Origin: DASWTL01 sp035575925
GTDB taxonomy: Bacteria; Bacteroidota; Bacteroidia; Sphingobacteriales; Sphingobacteriaceae
Reading direction: 5' to 3'
DNA length: 64,000 nt
NCBI GenBank assembly: GCA_035575925.1
Contig: DATLXK010000027.1
Coordinates: 1 to 64,000 of the forward strand
The first letter of the stretch is position 1. Each line of letters opens with the position of its first letter. Below are positions 27,361-36,995 of the stretch, in pieces. Under the pieces are notes generated by a model. That model did not search any database, had not been told where the DNA came from, and saw nothing but the letters and a program-made list of their open reading frames with translations. The translations under genes and the position numbers were made by a program.

Positions 27361-27855
27361 ATGGAAAACTTAACCCCCGAGCAAAATTTTGCTAAAACTG
27401 GTTTAATATTACCTCCGGCTCCCACGCCGATCGGAGTTTATACCCCTTACCTTATCGATGGGAAATATTTGTATATATCCGGTCACGGACCGGTTCAGAA
27501 TAACAAACAGTTAATTAAAGGCCGGATTGGCAAAGACATGGATATGGATCAGGGCAAACTTGCAGCACAGCAAGTAGGTTTGACCATCCTTTCAACCATT
27601 AAAACAAACCTTGGAAGCCTTAACAAGGTTAAACGGGTTATAAAAGTATTGGGAATGGTTAATTGTGTGCCGGAGTTCGAAAAACACCCTTATGTAATTA
27701 ATGGTTGCAGTGAGCTTTTTGCAAAGGTATGGGGTAAAGATAAAGGAATTGGCGTAAGAAGCGCTGTGGGGTTTGGTTCGCTTCCTGATAATATTCCAGT
27801 AGAAATTGAAGCTCTGTTTGAGTTAGGGAATTTTCCAAAAAATCTTTTCGATTAA
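27361..27855 (+). CDS. RidA/YjgF-YER057c-UK114 family protein, cytosolic
   Basis: The 164 residues form one RidA domain. The glycine-rich YISGHGPVQ strand, the long helix containing DQGKLAAQQVGLTIL, and the active-site segment GVRSAVGFGSLPDNIPVEIEALFEL are all present. The last carries the conserved Arg that binds the substrate carboxylate. The family hydrolyses reactive 2-aminoacrylate-type enamines and imines made by PLP enzymes. There is no leader sequence, unlike the second RidA at 50964-51431. It sits 60 bases after the LacI gene in the same direction, so it is probably co-transcribed. Confidence 0.9.
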   Translation: MENLTPEQNFAKTGLILPPAPTPIGVYTPYLIDGKYLYISGHGPVQNNKQLIKGRIGKDMDMDQGKLAAQQVGLTILSTIKTNLGSLNKVKRVIKVLGMVNCVPEFEKHPYVINGCSELFAKVWGKDKGIGVRSAVGFGSLPDNIPVEIEALFELGNFPKNLFD

Positions 27856-27967
27856 GCTATGTTAATATATTTATCACCCTCAATCCAGTCAGTTTAAGTA
27901 TATCGGTTAGAAGGAATAAATTGAGTTATAATCTCTATAGCATTCAGCTATCAACTTAACTGATAAC

Positions 27968-29215
27968 TTATCTGTTAGTGGCAATAGCGTTTAAATCATA
28001 TACAATTTTTCCTCCTTTTATAGTCATCTCACATTCCAGTTTTTGCTTTCCATCCTGCCTGTTACCGGCAATATCTCTGAAACCAAAATCTCCATTTCGT
28101 ACTCTAAATATGGCTATATCTGCTATTGCACCAACTGAAAGATGACCCAATTCTTCACGTTTAATTGCCTGAGCCGACGCCCATGTACTTCCCTTAATTA
28201 CCGAAGGCATATCCATGCCCATAGCCATAAATATGGAAAGCACATTCAACTGGTCCTTCATGGCACTGTTCATACTCCCGGTGTGAAGGTCTGTTCCCAT
28301 AGTATTAGGATAAAATCCATCTTTTATTGAGGGTATTGCCTGGCGGAAATCAAAACTGGCACCACCGAATCCAACATCAAAAATAATTCCCCGCTCCTGC
28401 GCCTTTTTAACAAACGGTTTTAATTTACGTGTGGCTACATCTACTATCGGTTCTCTTCCCCTTAATTCAGTAAATGCATGGGTATAAATGTCACCGGGGC
28501 GAAGGTATTTCATAAAAAGCTCTTCAATAGAAAGGTTTCCACCACCAAAGTCTATTATAACAGGCATATTGGCCAGTTTTCCGGCTTCAACTATTCGATT
28601 AACAGGCGTCCAATCAGGGGCAGCAAAATGTGCCAGCTTAAACCCAACAATATCATCCCTATTTTCTAAAGCAGTTTTTGCAGCCATTTTCGCATCCATA
28701 TCACTTAGGTCCTGCTCATATTCTCCACCCCGCATACCTTCTCCAACAATATTTAAAAAAGACAAGATGCGGGTTTGGGATTTATCTATGATATTTTTCT
28801 TAAACCTTGGAAACGACACCCAACCTGCGCCACCACAGTCAACCATGGTAGTAACTCCGGCACGGAAGCTAAATCCATCCGGGGTTACACCTACCATCCC
28901 GTCACTCAGGTAATGATTAGGCTCTGTACCCCAGAAAACATGCGCATGAATGTCAATAAGGCCGGGAGTTATGTACATACCCGTGGCATTTACCACCTGT
29001 ACACCCCGGGCAGCATCAATATTCTTAGCTATCCTGGCAATTTTACCATCCTGAATTGCCACGTCCATCGCCTCATTGATCTTATTTTTTGGGTCTATTA
29101 AGTGCCCACCTTTAATAACAATCCCGTAAGGTAGATTTAGAACTTGTTGTTTTTGTGCAAGTATAGAGTTGACCAGAAAGAAAAACGCTAAAAAAAGCAA
29201 ATATGTTTTTCGCAT
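27968..29215 (-). CDS. exported amidohydrolase/deacetylase-family metallohydrolase, paralogue 1
   Basis: The 415 residues have a Sec signal peptide (about 1-20). The amidohydrolase-superfamily barrel of the COG3964 type (Atu3266/EF0837 relatives, which deacetylate N-acetylated acids) follows. It has the metal-binding H-A-H at residues 90-92 (PGLIDIHAH), a carboxylatable Lys in GFKLAHF, further metal His in IYTHAF, and the catalytic Asp/His pair in TDLHTGSMN. The last 50 residues complete a small beta domain with the LSVGAIADIAIFR motif. It is a near-twin of the next gene upstream (29245-30525) and ends a transcript with the PLP enzyme at 30579-31799. Export to the periplasm is unusual for a family known mainly from the cytosol. 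The substrate is unknown, probably an N-acyl amino or sugar acid. Confidence 0.85.
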   Translation of the reverse strand: MRKTYLLFLAFFFLVNSILAQKQQVLNLPYGIVIKGGHLIDPKNKINEAMDVAIQDGKIARIAKNIDAARGVQVVNATGMYITPGLIDIHAHVFWGTEPNHYLSDGMVGVTPDGFSFRAGVTTMVDCGGAGWVSFPRFKKNIIDKSQTRILSFLNIVGEGMRGGEYEQDLSDMDAKMAAKTALENRDDIVGFKLAHFAAPDWTPVNRIVEAGKLANMPVIIDFGGGNLSIEELFMKYLRPGDIYTHAFTELRGREPIVDVATRKLKPFVKKAQERGIIFDVGFGGASFDFRQAIPSIKDGFYPNTMGTDLHTGSMNSAMKDQLNVLSIFMAMGMDMPSVIKGSTWASAQAIKREELGHLSVGAIADIAIFRVRNGDFGFRDIAGNRQDGKQKLECEMTIKGGKIVYDLNAIATNR

Positions 29216-29244
29216 ATTAATGGTTTATAATATTCGTAATGTAT

Positions 29245-30525
29245 TTATTTTCTTGCAGGCAAATTACTGGCAATAGCATTCAGATCGTAAACTATCTTTC
29301 CACCTTTAATCGTCATTTCGCACTCCAGTTTCGACTTGCCTGCCTGCCTGTGCCCAGCAATATCCCGGAAACCGAAATCACCTTTACGAATTCCTATAAT
29401 AGCTACATCAGCAATTGCGCCTAAAGAAAGATTACCAAGTTCTTCGCGTTTTATAGCCCGTGCCGGAGCCCAGGTACTTCCTTTAATTACAGAAAACATA
29501 TCCATTCCCATTGCCATAAAAATGGATAATACATTCAACTGGTTTTTCATTGCACCATTCATGCTGCCAATATGAAGATCAGTTCCCATGGTGTTGGGAT
29601 AAAATCTGGCCTTAAGCGCAGGTATTGCCTGGCGGAAATCGAAACTGGCACCTCCGAATCCAACATCAAAAATAATTCCTCTTTTTTGAGCAGGGATTAT
29701 AAATGGTTTTAATGTTCTTGTTTTGAGATCTACTATGGGATCTCTTCTCGGTAATTCTGTAAAGGCATGGGTATAAATATCACCAGGACGAAGGTGTTTA
29801 AAAAAGAGTTCTTCAATAGATAATGGGGCGTGGCTGTTATCTCCACCAAAGTCTACAATTACCGGCAGGTTCGCTAAATTTCCAGCTTCAACTGCACGAT
29901 CTGTCGGCACCCAGCTTGAATCTCTGAAATGAGCCAGTTTAAATCCAACAATATGCTCCGGATTGGCTTTAGCCATTTCTGCCGCTTTAACAGGATCCAT
30001 ATCGTTAATATCCTGTTCCCATGTAGGTTCGCCACGCATTCCCCACCCAACAATGTTCAGAAACGATAGTACCCGGGTTTGAGAACTTTCAATGATATTC
30101 TTTTTAAAAGTTAGAAATGACCTCCAGCCTGCACCTCCGCAGTCTACTATGGTAGTTACACCAGCACGAAAGGTATATCCATCCGGGGCAAGTGCACTGC
30201 TGCCGTTACTGTAAGCATGATTGGGTTCTGTGCCTGCAAAAACATGAGTGTGAAGATCAATAAGCCCCGGAGTAACAAATAAACCTTTTGCATTCACTAC
30301 CTGGGCAGCCTGTGCAGCATCAATATTTTTTGCAATAAGCACAATCCTTCCATCCTGGATGGCTAAATCCATTAATTCGTTAATGTTATTTTTAGGATCT
30401 ATAACATGACCACCTTTAATAACAATCTTATAACGTGGTACTGCATCCTGGGGGGAGATTTGTGCCTGAATAAAAGGAGTTATAAGAAATAATGCACACG
30501 AAATCAACCATACTACTTTTCTCAT
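29245..30525 (-). CDS. exported amidohydrolase/deacetylase-family metallohydrolase, paralogue 2
   Basis: This is a tandem duplicate of the gene to its left, 29 bases away. I chose the ATG at 30525 because it opens a typical signal peptide (MRKVVWLISCALFLITPFIQAQ). The open frame reaches back to 30579, over the stop of the PLP-enzyme gene, with 18 uncharacteristic residues. The metal set is intact: HTH in GLIDLHTH, the Lys in GFKLAHF, the His in IYTHAF, and Asp/His in TDLHIGSMN. It differs from paralogue 1 by short insertions (for example SHAPL after the FGGD turn), so the two may have different substrate ranges. Confidence 0.85.
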   Translation of the reverse strand: MRKVVWLISCALFLITPFIQAQISPQDAVPRYKIVIKGGHVIDPKNNINELMDLAIQDGRIVLIAKNIDAAQAAQVVNAKGLFVTPGLIDLHTHVFAGTEPNHAYSNGSSALAPDGYTFRAGVTTIVDCGGAGWRSFLTFKKNIIESSQTRVLSFLNIVGWGMRGEPTWEQDINDMDPVKAAEMAKANPEHIVGFKLAHFRDSSWVPTDRAVEAGNLANLPVIVDFGGDNSHAPLSIEELFFKHLRPGDIYTHAFTELPRRDPIVDLKTRTLKPFIIPAQKRGIIFDVGFGGASFDFRQAIPALKARFYPNTMGTDLHIGSMNGAMKNQLNVLSIFMAMGMDMFSVIKGSTWAPARAIKREELGNLSLGAIADVAIIGIRKGDFGFRDIAGHRQAGKSKLECEMTIKGGKIVYDLNAIASNLPARK

Positions 30526-30578
30526 TGTATCATATCTGTTAGCTACTTCCAAATAAAAACCATGCTGTAAGTTTATCA

Positions 30579-31799
30579 TTAGCTTAAAGCCTTATGGAGC
30601 TCTTCCTGAACACGCCTTGCAACTATCTTTTCTTCACCGGGTTTTAACATAAAGACAGTAATATTGATCGCATTATTATCTTTAGCCATAACTTCTATGG
30701 AAGGATTTCCATTGCGTAAGTTTGTCATAAGGTCTTTACTGGTCATTTTAGTTTTATTAGCATCCCATGATATACTCAGCAGCGGCGTATGATTGGCAAT
30801 TGGTGGCACACTGATACTGGTGGTCACTCCTGAAACTTTCCTGGCCGCATTTTCAATAACCGCTACCTGATTTTCCCATTGCTTCCATTCTTTATTATGA
30901 TCCTGATTTATATACCGCTCAAGTGCTGCATACATTCCAAAGACCTCTTCTTTGTTTACTTTCATACCACGACCAATATTACCCCCGTTAGGAGGTGCAT
31001 TGAGCCTGGCTGCAGCTATCAGATCTTTACGTCCCATCAGTATGCCGGCACTCTGAGGTCCTCTAATTGCTTTACCCCCCGATACACATACCAAGTCGAA
31101 ACCCATATCATTATATTTCCAAAGGTTCTCTACCGGCGGCACATCAGCAGCAATGTCAATCATGGTCGGGATATTATGCTTTTTAGCTATAGTTAGCCAT
31201 TCTTCATGCATAATTTTCCCTAAGGGTCCGCTTGAGTTAAGGAACCACATCATGGCAGTTTTATCAGTAATAGCTTTTTCTAATTCCTCAGCCGTTTCTA
31301 TTTCAACAACCTGAATTCCGGTATTTGTCGGCGCATGAACATAACCTACATTATGTGCTTTTTGAACAATCAATTGTGTCTTTTGAAAACCGGCAAGATC
31401 AGGTAGTTTACCAATTTTATTTCGATCTGTGCCTGTAAGAATTCCTGCAGTTCCGAGGACAAGCGCAGACCAGCATCCTGCAGTGACCATACCTGCTTCA
31501 GCATGACATAATGCTGCAATTTTTTCTCCTACTTTATCCTGAACATCATTAATCATTACAAAGTGTTTTGAAGCATGATTAATTGCTTCCATTACATCTT
31601 CATGCATTAAAGAGGCGGTATGAGTTGTATATGTTCCTGCGGCATTAATAAAGGTTCGCAGCCCTAATTCCTTGATGAGATCACGTTTTGCTGTATTAGG
31701 TACCCCTGCAATAACAGACTCAAAGGGGATTCCTGAAGCAAGAATACCGCCGGCTACGGGTGCCACTGATAAATATTTGATAAGATCTCTGCGTTTCAT
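30579..31799 (-). CDS. Tat-exported PLP-dependent SelA/DgaE-like enzyme, paralogue 1
   Basis: The 406 residues begin MKRRDLIKYLSVAPVAGGIL, a twin-arginine leader (RRDLIK). Tat carries folded, cofactor-loaded proteins, so the enzyme probably reaches the periplasm with PLP bound. The fold-type I domain has Asp215 (PTMIDIAADV) for the pyridine nitrogen and Lys243 in VSGGKAIRGPQS as the Schiff-base lysine. This is the SelA-like subfamily, which includes the D-glucosaminate-6-phosphate ammonia-lyase DgaE. A dehydrating or ammonia-eliminating reaction is therefore the likely chemistry. It lies 53 bases before amidohydrolase paralogue 2 and is first in a three-gene transcript. The substrate is unknown. 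Confidence 0.82.
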   Translation of the reverse strand: MKRRDLIKYLSVAPVAGGILASGIPFESVIAGVPNTAKRDLIKELGLRTFINAAGTYTTHTASLMHEDVMEAINHASKHFVMINDVQDKVGEKIAALCHAEAGMVTAGCWSALVLGTAGILTGTDRNKIGKLPDLAGFQKTQLIVQKAHNVGYVHAPTNTGIQVVEIETAEELEKAITDKTAMMWFLNSSGPLGKIMHEEWLTIAKKHNIPTMIDIAADVPPVENLWKYNDMGFDLVCVSGGKAIRGPQSAGILMGRKDLIAAARLNAPPNGGNIGRGMKVNKEEVFGMYAALERYINQDHNKEWKQWENQVAVIENAARKVSGVTTSISVPPIANHTPLLSISWDANKTKMTSKDLMTNLRNGNPSIEVMAKDNNAINITVFMLKPGEEKIVARRVQEELHKALS

Positions 31800-32083
31800 T
31801 TATTAGCTATAATTAGGTTACACTGATGCTCTTAAATATTCTATTTTGAAATAACTGAATGGGTTGAAATAACTATTTTCAGTTAGAATCATTATTCTTA
31901 TTTAAAATATAGAGTTACCTTAAATCTATTAAATAATTGGCACAAAAAAATCAAATTAAATACATGTTATATTTTTATTAACAGATTACATGGGTTTAAA
32001 CAAAAAAGTTCAGTTACTTGAAAATGAAGTGAAGAATTACGTTTAAACATCAACGCTATGTTTACAACATCTTACAAACAAAA
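31800..32083. promoter_or_regulatory. upstream region of the PLP enzyme 1 / amidohydrolase 2 / amidohydrolase 1 transcript
   Basis: No gene is visible. The part nearest the PLP gene has GGTTACACTGAT (from 31813). Further out, TAACAGATTACAT (31979-31991) is nearly identical to a segment upstream of the SMP-30/RidA operon (52484-52496). A shared regulator is possible. The rest is AT-rich without clear promoter elements. Confidence 0.3.
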
Positions 32084-32108
32084 ACGGTCCGGCATAAAGC
32101 CGGACCGT
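32084..32108 (-). terminator. rho-independent terminator of the SusC/SusD transcript
   Basis: Perfect 10-base arms ACGGTCCGGC (32084-32093) and its complement (32099-32108) enclose a five-base loop. On the minus strand the hairpin is followed by TTTTTG. It lies 25 bases beyond the SusD stop codon. Confidence 0.85.
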
Positions 32109-32133
32109 TATCAGTAGAAAATAAACCTTCTGA

Positions 32134-33714
32134 TTATTTCATCCAATAAAACTTCACATCCTCATCATCTCTGCCACCCAGACTACCAGAAACTGCAGCA
32201 TCATAAGCAGCTTTACTTGAAGAGGCTACAATTACAGGATAAGTAAGTCTTTTAATAAATGTACCTAAAGGAAGTTTTGGGTTTTTAGGATCCATAATAT
32301 TATACAATTTCGGATATCCTGTTCTTCTAAACTCAGACCAGGCTTCAGTTCCTTCAGGAAATACTGTGATCCATTTTTGAGTAATGATTTTCTCCAGTTT
32401 TTGTTCTGCAGTTGCAGCCTCGTTCCATTTAACGGTGACGTCTGATAAACGAGGGCTGTTATAAGCCGCTTTTTTAGGATCAACATAATCCATTTGCATA
32501 CTGGTACTCTGCAAATATGTACCCTCCGGAACTCCGTTTAATTTTAAAGATGCACGTACACCCGCTTCATATAAAGCCTGAGGTGTACCACCCATTGCCC
32601 ATCCTAATAAAGCACCTTCAGCTCTTAAAAAATAACTTTCAGCACCATCCATTTGTTTTACTGGAGTTAGTTCCTTAACGTTATATTTTGAATAATTTTC
32701 ATAAACGGTTTTTGTCGGCCGTTCTACTCCGGGACGAATACCTCTGTATGTTCCAGCCAAAACAGGATCAGTTCCGGGTAAAGCATAAACAGGTAAACGC
32801 GGATCACCAAATCCTTGCAGGTAAGTAATTACAGCAGCAGACACCCTGGTATCAGACCACGCATTTGTAAATGTAAAGTATGGATTAATACCGGAAGTCG
32901 CCGCAACAGACCAGGATCCCTCAACATCAGTTAATACACCTCCGCTGGTTGCAGCCATAGCTTTTTCACCTTCGGTTTTGGCAAGTGCTGCGTCTGGAGT
33001 TCCGGAAATTCTAATCGCTAATCTTAAACGTAATGTGTTTGCAATTTTTATCCATTTGGTATACTCACCTCCCATCGAAGAAACATCCCATTTCTTAAAT
33101 CGTGCCTGATCTGCATTAGGATCAGCAGTTTCTGCTGCCTTTAATGCAGCAACAGCCTGATCGAGATCCTTAAAGAATGCTGCATAAGCTTCCTGTGGAG
33201 TATCAAACTTTGGCTCTGCTGAACTACCATAAGTGGTGTAAGGATATGGTCCAAAAGTATCAACCAAACGGCCTCCTGCAGCTACTTTTAATATCAAAGC
33301 TATAGCATACAAATCAGGGTATTTCACATCAATACCAGTTTTTTTCATTTGCAGCCAGTTATTCATCACCCCATTAGTTGAAGTGTTATAGGAATTTGGC
33401 CAAATACCACGTGTTACGTAAGTAGTAGGATTTACGTTTCCGATAAAGTTACTTGGAGCCTCCAGGTAATTTGCGTAGGACTCTGCCTGCAGATTTTGCT
33501 GAGTCTGCACACCAGTTGTGGTACCTACAACACTGTGCATAATGGTAGGAAGAAGAAATCCTCCTTCATTTGCATCCTGAGCAAGCGCAGAAGGAGGCAT
33601 TTGTTTAAGATCATTGTTTAGTCCCTCCAAATCATCTTTACATGAAGAGGTTACAAACAAAAGCAAACTCAAGCTTATCAGCTTATACTTGTTGTTAATT
33701 ATTGAATTTCTCAT
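32134..33714 (-). CDS. SusD/RagB-family outer-membrane lipoprotein (SusD-like_2 type)
   Basis: The 526 residues begin with a lipoprotein leader ending VTSSC (about residue 25). The mature part is helical and TPR-like, with the SusD-like_2 features I recognise: a QQNLQAESYANYLEAP segment near 75, the YPDLYAIALILKVAAGGRLVDTFGPYPYT region near 130-160, and the C-terminal WITVFPEGTEAWSEFRRTGYPKL near 450-475. It forms the lid of the SusC transporter encoded 26 bases upstream. Members of this subtype are often tied to non-glycan or peptide ligands, so the pair need not import a polysaccharide. It probably feeds the surrounding exported enzymes. Confidence 0.9.
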   Translation of the reverse strand: MRNSIINNKYKLISLSLLLFVTSSCKDDLEGLNNDLKQMPPSALAQDANEGGFLLPTIMHSVVGTTTGVQTQQNLQAESYANYLEAPSNFIGNVNPTTYVTRGIWPNSYNTSTNGVMNNWLQMKKTGIDVKYPDLYAIALILKVAAGGRLVDTFGPYPYTTYGSSAEPKFDTPQEAYAAFFKDLDQAVAALKAAETADPNADQARFKKWDVSSMGGEYTKWIKIANTLRLRLAIRISGTPDAALAKTEGEKAMAATSGGVLTDVEGSWSVAATSGINPYFTFTNAWSDTRVSAAVITYLQGFGDPRLPVYALPGTDPVLAGTYRGIRPGVERPTKTVYENYSKYNVKELTPVKQMDGAESYFLRAEGALLGWAMGGTPQALYEAGVRASLKLNGVPEGTYLQSTSMQMDYVDPKKAAYNSPRLSDVTVKWNEAATAEQKLEKIITQKWITVFPEGTEAWSEFRRTGYPKLYNIMDPKNPKLPLGTFIKRLTYPVIVASSSKAAYDAAVSGSLGGRDDEDVKFYWMK

Positions 33715-33739
33715 TTTTTTTATTTTATAATGATTTATA

Positions 33740-36700
33740 TTATAATCCTGCTCTAAGAGTTAAACCCCATGATTTTGCAGATGGGATTTGAAAAGCTTCA
33801 AAACCCTGTCTGTTATTTTCGGTTCCTATTGCCAATTCCGGATCAAATGGTGCATCTTTTTGGAAGAAAAACAAGTTTCTGCCAACTAATGAAAGGCTCA
33901 AGTTTTTTACAGCATTACTAAATTTTGGCAATTTAAATCCTAAGGCCAATTCCCTTAAGCGGATATTAGTCGAATCGAATACATATTCTTCCCCAGCTGC
34001 ACCAAAATCTGCCTTTGCTGAAATAAAGTTAAAATACGTTTCTGCGTCAATCATTTTTCCATTTAGCATTACTCCACCTGCATCACGTGCCTCTCCGCTT
34101 CTTTTCGATAAACCTTTATAATCCAGCCATTGCTCAGTTGATGAAGATACCAGGCCGCCAAAACGTCCGTCAACCAAGAATGAAAGAGTGAAGTTTTTGT
34201 AGCCGAACTGATTGTTCAGGTTTAATAAAAAATCAGGATTAGCATTTCCTAAATATTGATTATCGACAGTTGATAAAATAGGAAGGCCGGTAGTTGCATT
34301 GAATGTTTTATTTCCATCAGCATCCCTAACATATGTTTTAGCAAACAGATCATGGTATGCACCATATTCCCTTCCATTTAGCAATGTGCTTCCCGGACGT
34401 AAAAGAAACAAATTAGTTAGCCTGTTACCCGAGTTTAACACGAGTCGGTCACTAGTTAGTAAGTTACTTAATTCTTTAATACGGTTTGTGTTCCTGGAGA
34501 AATTCACGCTTGGTGTCCAGCTAACCTTTCCGAAATTTGCATCATAACTTAATGAAGCTTCAAGACCCCTGTTCTGAATAGTACCGCCGTTAATCCAGAA
34601 GTTTGTAGCTCCTGAACCAGAAGGTGCAGCAATTGAAAATACCTGGTCTTCTGTAGTGGCGTTATAATAGGTAATACCTAAATTCAATTTATCTCTAAAA
34701 AATCTGAAATCAGCACCTACTTCGTACGATTTGGTACGCTCTGGTCTTAAACTAGTTGTATCAGTTCCACTAAAGAAAGGTAATGAATTTCGGCCGTTGA
34801 TAATTTCAACAGTATTAGGAGCATTATTTGATTGTATAGTATAATATGGATTGCGCTCTGCAGCACCAAATGGTATATCATTACCCACCTCAGCGTAAGA
34901 ACCTCTTATTTTTGCAAAGGAAAGCAAATCACTTGCTCCTAAAGTCTCGGTTAAAATATAGGATAATCCGGCAGACGGATAAAAGAAAGAATTATCAACC
35001 GTAGAAGACCACTCATTCCTGGCAGTCAGATCTAAAAACAAAGTCTCCTTAAATCCTAATGTTGTGGTACCAAATACCGCTTGTGTCAGGGTTTTTCTCA
35101 AACTTTCTGTTGCAGTAAAGTTACCTGTTAAACCGTAAACAGAAAAGAAATTTGGGTATGACAGTGTATTCTGCCCTCCGTTATTACTGTTTTCTACAAT
35201 TCGTGAATTTGTTGAAGTATTACTAACTCCTGCTGTAGCGTTTAGCGTAATATTTGTGCCAAACGATTTATTTCCATTAAGCAAAATATCAGAATACGAA
35301 TCTTCTCTATTATTTACAATTTTAGAGTATGAACCGTTTGAACCCACAAGTATAGGGTCTGAGGTAGCATTTGAACGATTTTCTAAATCGGCAGTACGTT
35401 TAGTAAATGTGGTACGGGCTGCAACATTTAACCAGCTGTTAATATCCCATTTGGCACCGCCATTAAAAATAGTACGATCAACCAAATCATCGCCCTGTAC
35501 ACGGTTTTGTATCCAGTATGGATTTTGATTGGAACTATGCTCATTTTTAATATATGGCCAATTCTGAACCCACATATTACGTGTCTTACTGAATACTGCG
35601 CCACCATTCGGGCTGTATTTAGACATATCGTCGCCCATTGGAAACAAATACAATCCAAACATCGGACTACCATACCACTGAGAGGAATTTTGATTTTCAG
35701 TATTGCCTTTAATATAATTAACGCCACCATTAACGGTAACTTTATTGTTAAAAAGTTTAGTATTACCTCTTACAGTTACATTATGACGGTTATAATCATA
35801 ATTAGGAATCATAGCCTTCGACGTGGTATTGGCATAAGAGAAATAAATTCTTTGATCTGCATTTCCACTACTAACCGATAAGCTATTAATGTAATTTTGG
35901 CCTGTTCTGAAAAAATCCCGGATATGAGAGTCACTTCCGTTTGAAATTTTAGGACCCCAGCTATCATTTACCGGAGTAGCAACTGTTACACCTTTAAGTC
36001 CTTGTCCATAAGTAGTTTGAAGGTTCGGCAATTCTAATGGATTATCAAATGTAGCTGTAGAAGCAAATTCAACATTGGTAGCTCCTGATTTTCCTTTTTT
36101 AGTAGTAATTAAAATTACTCCGTTAGCTGCTCTTCCACCATATAAGGCAGCAGCTGATGCGCCCTGTAGGATTTGTAAACTCTCAATATCTTCAGGATTA
36201 AAATCAGAGAAACCCAGAGGAACACCGTCAACCACATATAATGGCTCATTAGTTCCTACTATAGACTTGTTACCGCGAAGAATAATACGAGGCGAAGAGC
36301 CGGGGCCACCGCTTCCTTGCGTAACAAAAACTCCAGCCGCTTTTCCGGCCAAAGAATTTAGAACATTGGCACCTTTTACCTGGTTTAACTGTTCAGCAGA
36401 AACGTTGGTAGTAGCATAAGTAAGACTTTTAGCTGACTTCTCTATACCCAAAGCAGTTACAACTACTGCCTCTAGTGCTTTGGAGTCTGAGGCTAGTGTA
36501 ATATTCACTGCCGATCTTCCATCTGCATTGGCAGTCTGGCTCAAATAGCCAATAGAACTGAACACCAAAGAAGAATTTGCGGGTACTGATATGGAATAAT
36601 TACCGTTCATATCGGTACTGGTTCCTACTGAAGAACCACTTACTTTCACAGTAACTGCTGGAACCGGTTGATTTTCGGCGTCAATTACTTTCCCTGTAAC

Positions 36701-36775
36701 AGTAACATTTTGCGCAAACACATAGGCTTGACACAACATAAACAGTACAAATAATTTGTAAAATTTTCTCATCAT
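33740..36775 (-). CDS. SusC/RagA-family TonB-linked outer-membrane transporter
   Basis: The 1,011 residues comprise a signal peptide (about 1-21), a CarboxypepD_reg-like domain (about 24-100), a SusC-type plug (about 110-235) and a barrel. The plug holds LNSLAGKAAGVFVTQGSG, the R-I-I-L-R-G motif, VVDGVPLG and the GASAAALYGGRAANGVILITTKKG signature. The barrel ends SWGLTLRAGL. There is no STN domain, so no sigma coupling is expected. It pairs with the SusD-like gene 25 bases downstream. It stands in the middle of the amidohydrolase/PLP-enzyme island and is its most obvious entry gate. The ligand is unknown. Confidence 0.93.
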   Translation of the reverse strand: MMRKFYKLFVLFMLCQAYVFAQNVTVTGKVIDAENQPVPAVTVKVSGSSVGTSTDMNGNYSISVPANSSLVFSSIGYLSQTANADGRSAVNITLASDSKALEAVVVTALGIEKSAKSLTYATTNVSAEQLNQVKGANVLNSLAGKAAGVFVTQGSGGPGSSPRIILRGNKSIVGTNEPLYVVDGVPLGFSDFNPEDIESLQILQGASAAALYGGRAANGVILITTKKGKSGATNVEFASTATFDNPLELPNLQTTYGQGLKGVTVATPVNDSWGPKISNGSDSHIRDFFRTGQNYINSLSVSSGNADQRIYFSYANTTSKAMIPNYDYNRHNVTVRGNTKLFNNKVTVNGGVNYIKGNTENQNSSQWYGSPMFGLYLFPMGDDMSKYSPNGGAVFSKTRNMWVQNWPYIKNEHSSNQNPYWIQNRVQGDDLVDRTIFNGGAKWDINSWLNVAARTTFTKRTADLENRSNATSDPILVGSNGSYSKIVNNREDSYSDILLNGNKSFGTNITLNATAGVSNTSTNSRIVENSNNGGQNTLSYPNFFSVYGLTGNFTATESLRKTLTQAVFGTTTLGFKETLFLDLTARNEWSSTVDNSFFYPSAGLSYILTETLGASDLLSFAKIRGSYAEVGNDIPFGAAERNPYYTIQSNNAPNTVEIINGRNSLPFFSGTDTTSLRPERTKSYEVGADFRFFRDKLNLGITYYNATTEDQVFSIAAPSGSGATNFWINGGTIQNRGLEASLSYDANFGKVSWTPSVNFSRNTNRIKELSNLLTSDRLVLNSGNRLTNLFLLRPGSTLLNGREYGAYHDLFAKTYVRDADGNKTFNATTGLPILSTVDNQYLGNANPDFLLNLNNQFGYKNFTLSFLVDGRFGGLVSSSTEQWLDYKGLSKRSGEARDAGGVMLNGKMIDAETYFNFISAKADFGAAGEEYVFDSTNIRLRELALGFKLPKFSNAVKNLSLSLVGRNLFFFQKDAPFDPELAIGTENNRQGFEAFQIPSAKSWGLTLRAGL

Positions 36776-36995
36776 AATTAATGGTTAAAATTTGAAAGGT
36801 TAAAAATTAAGGATTATTGTAATAATTTTTGGTTTGTCTAAAGTACAACAATTAACGTATTTAACAAAAACATAATATTAAAAATTGTGTTACACGATGT
36901 TTAAAGATATATATGTTGCTTTATTATATAACTGCAAATAATTATTATCAGCTTAGCGAGATTGAAATAAGTGTATATTTTAATCTAATAAGCAT

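Noticed and set aside
30526..30579. Extended N-terminus of amidohydrolase paralogue 2
   Set aside because: The extra 18 residues overlap the stop of the PLP-enzyme gene and would precede, and spoil, a good signal peptide.
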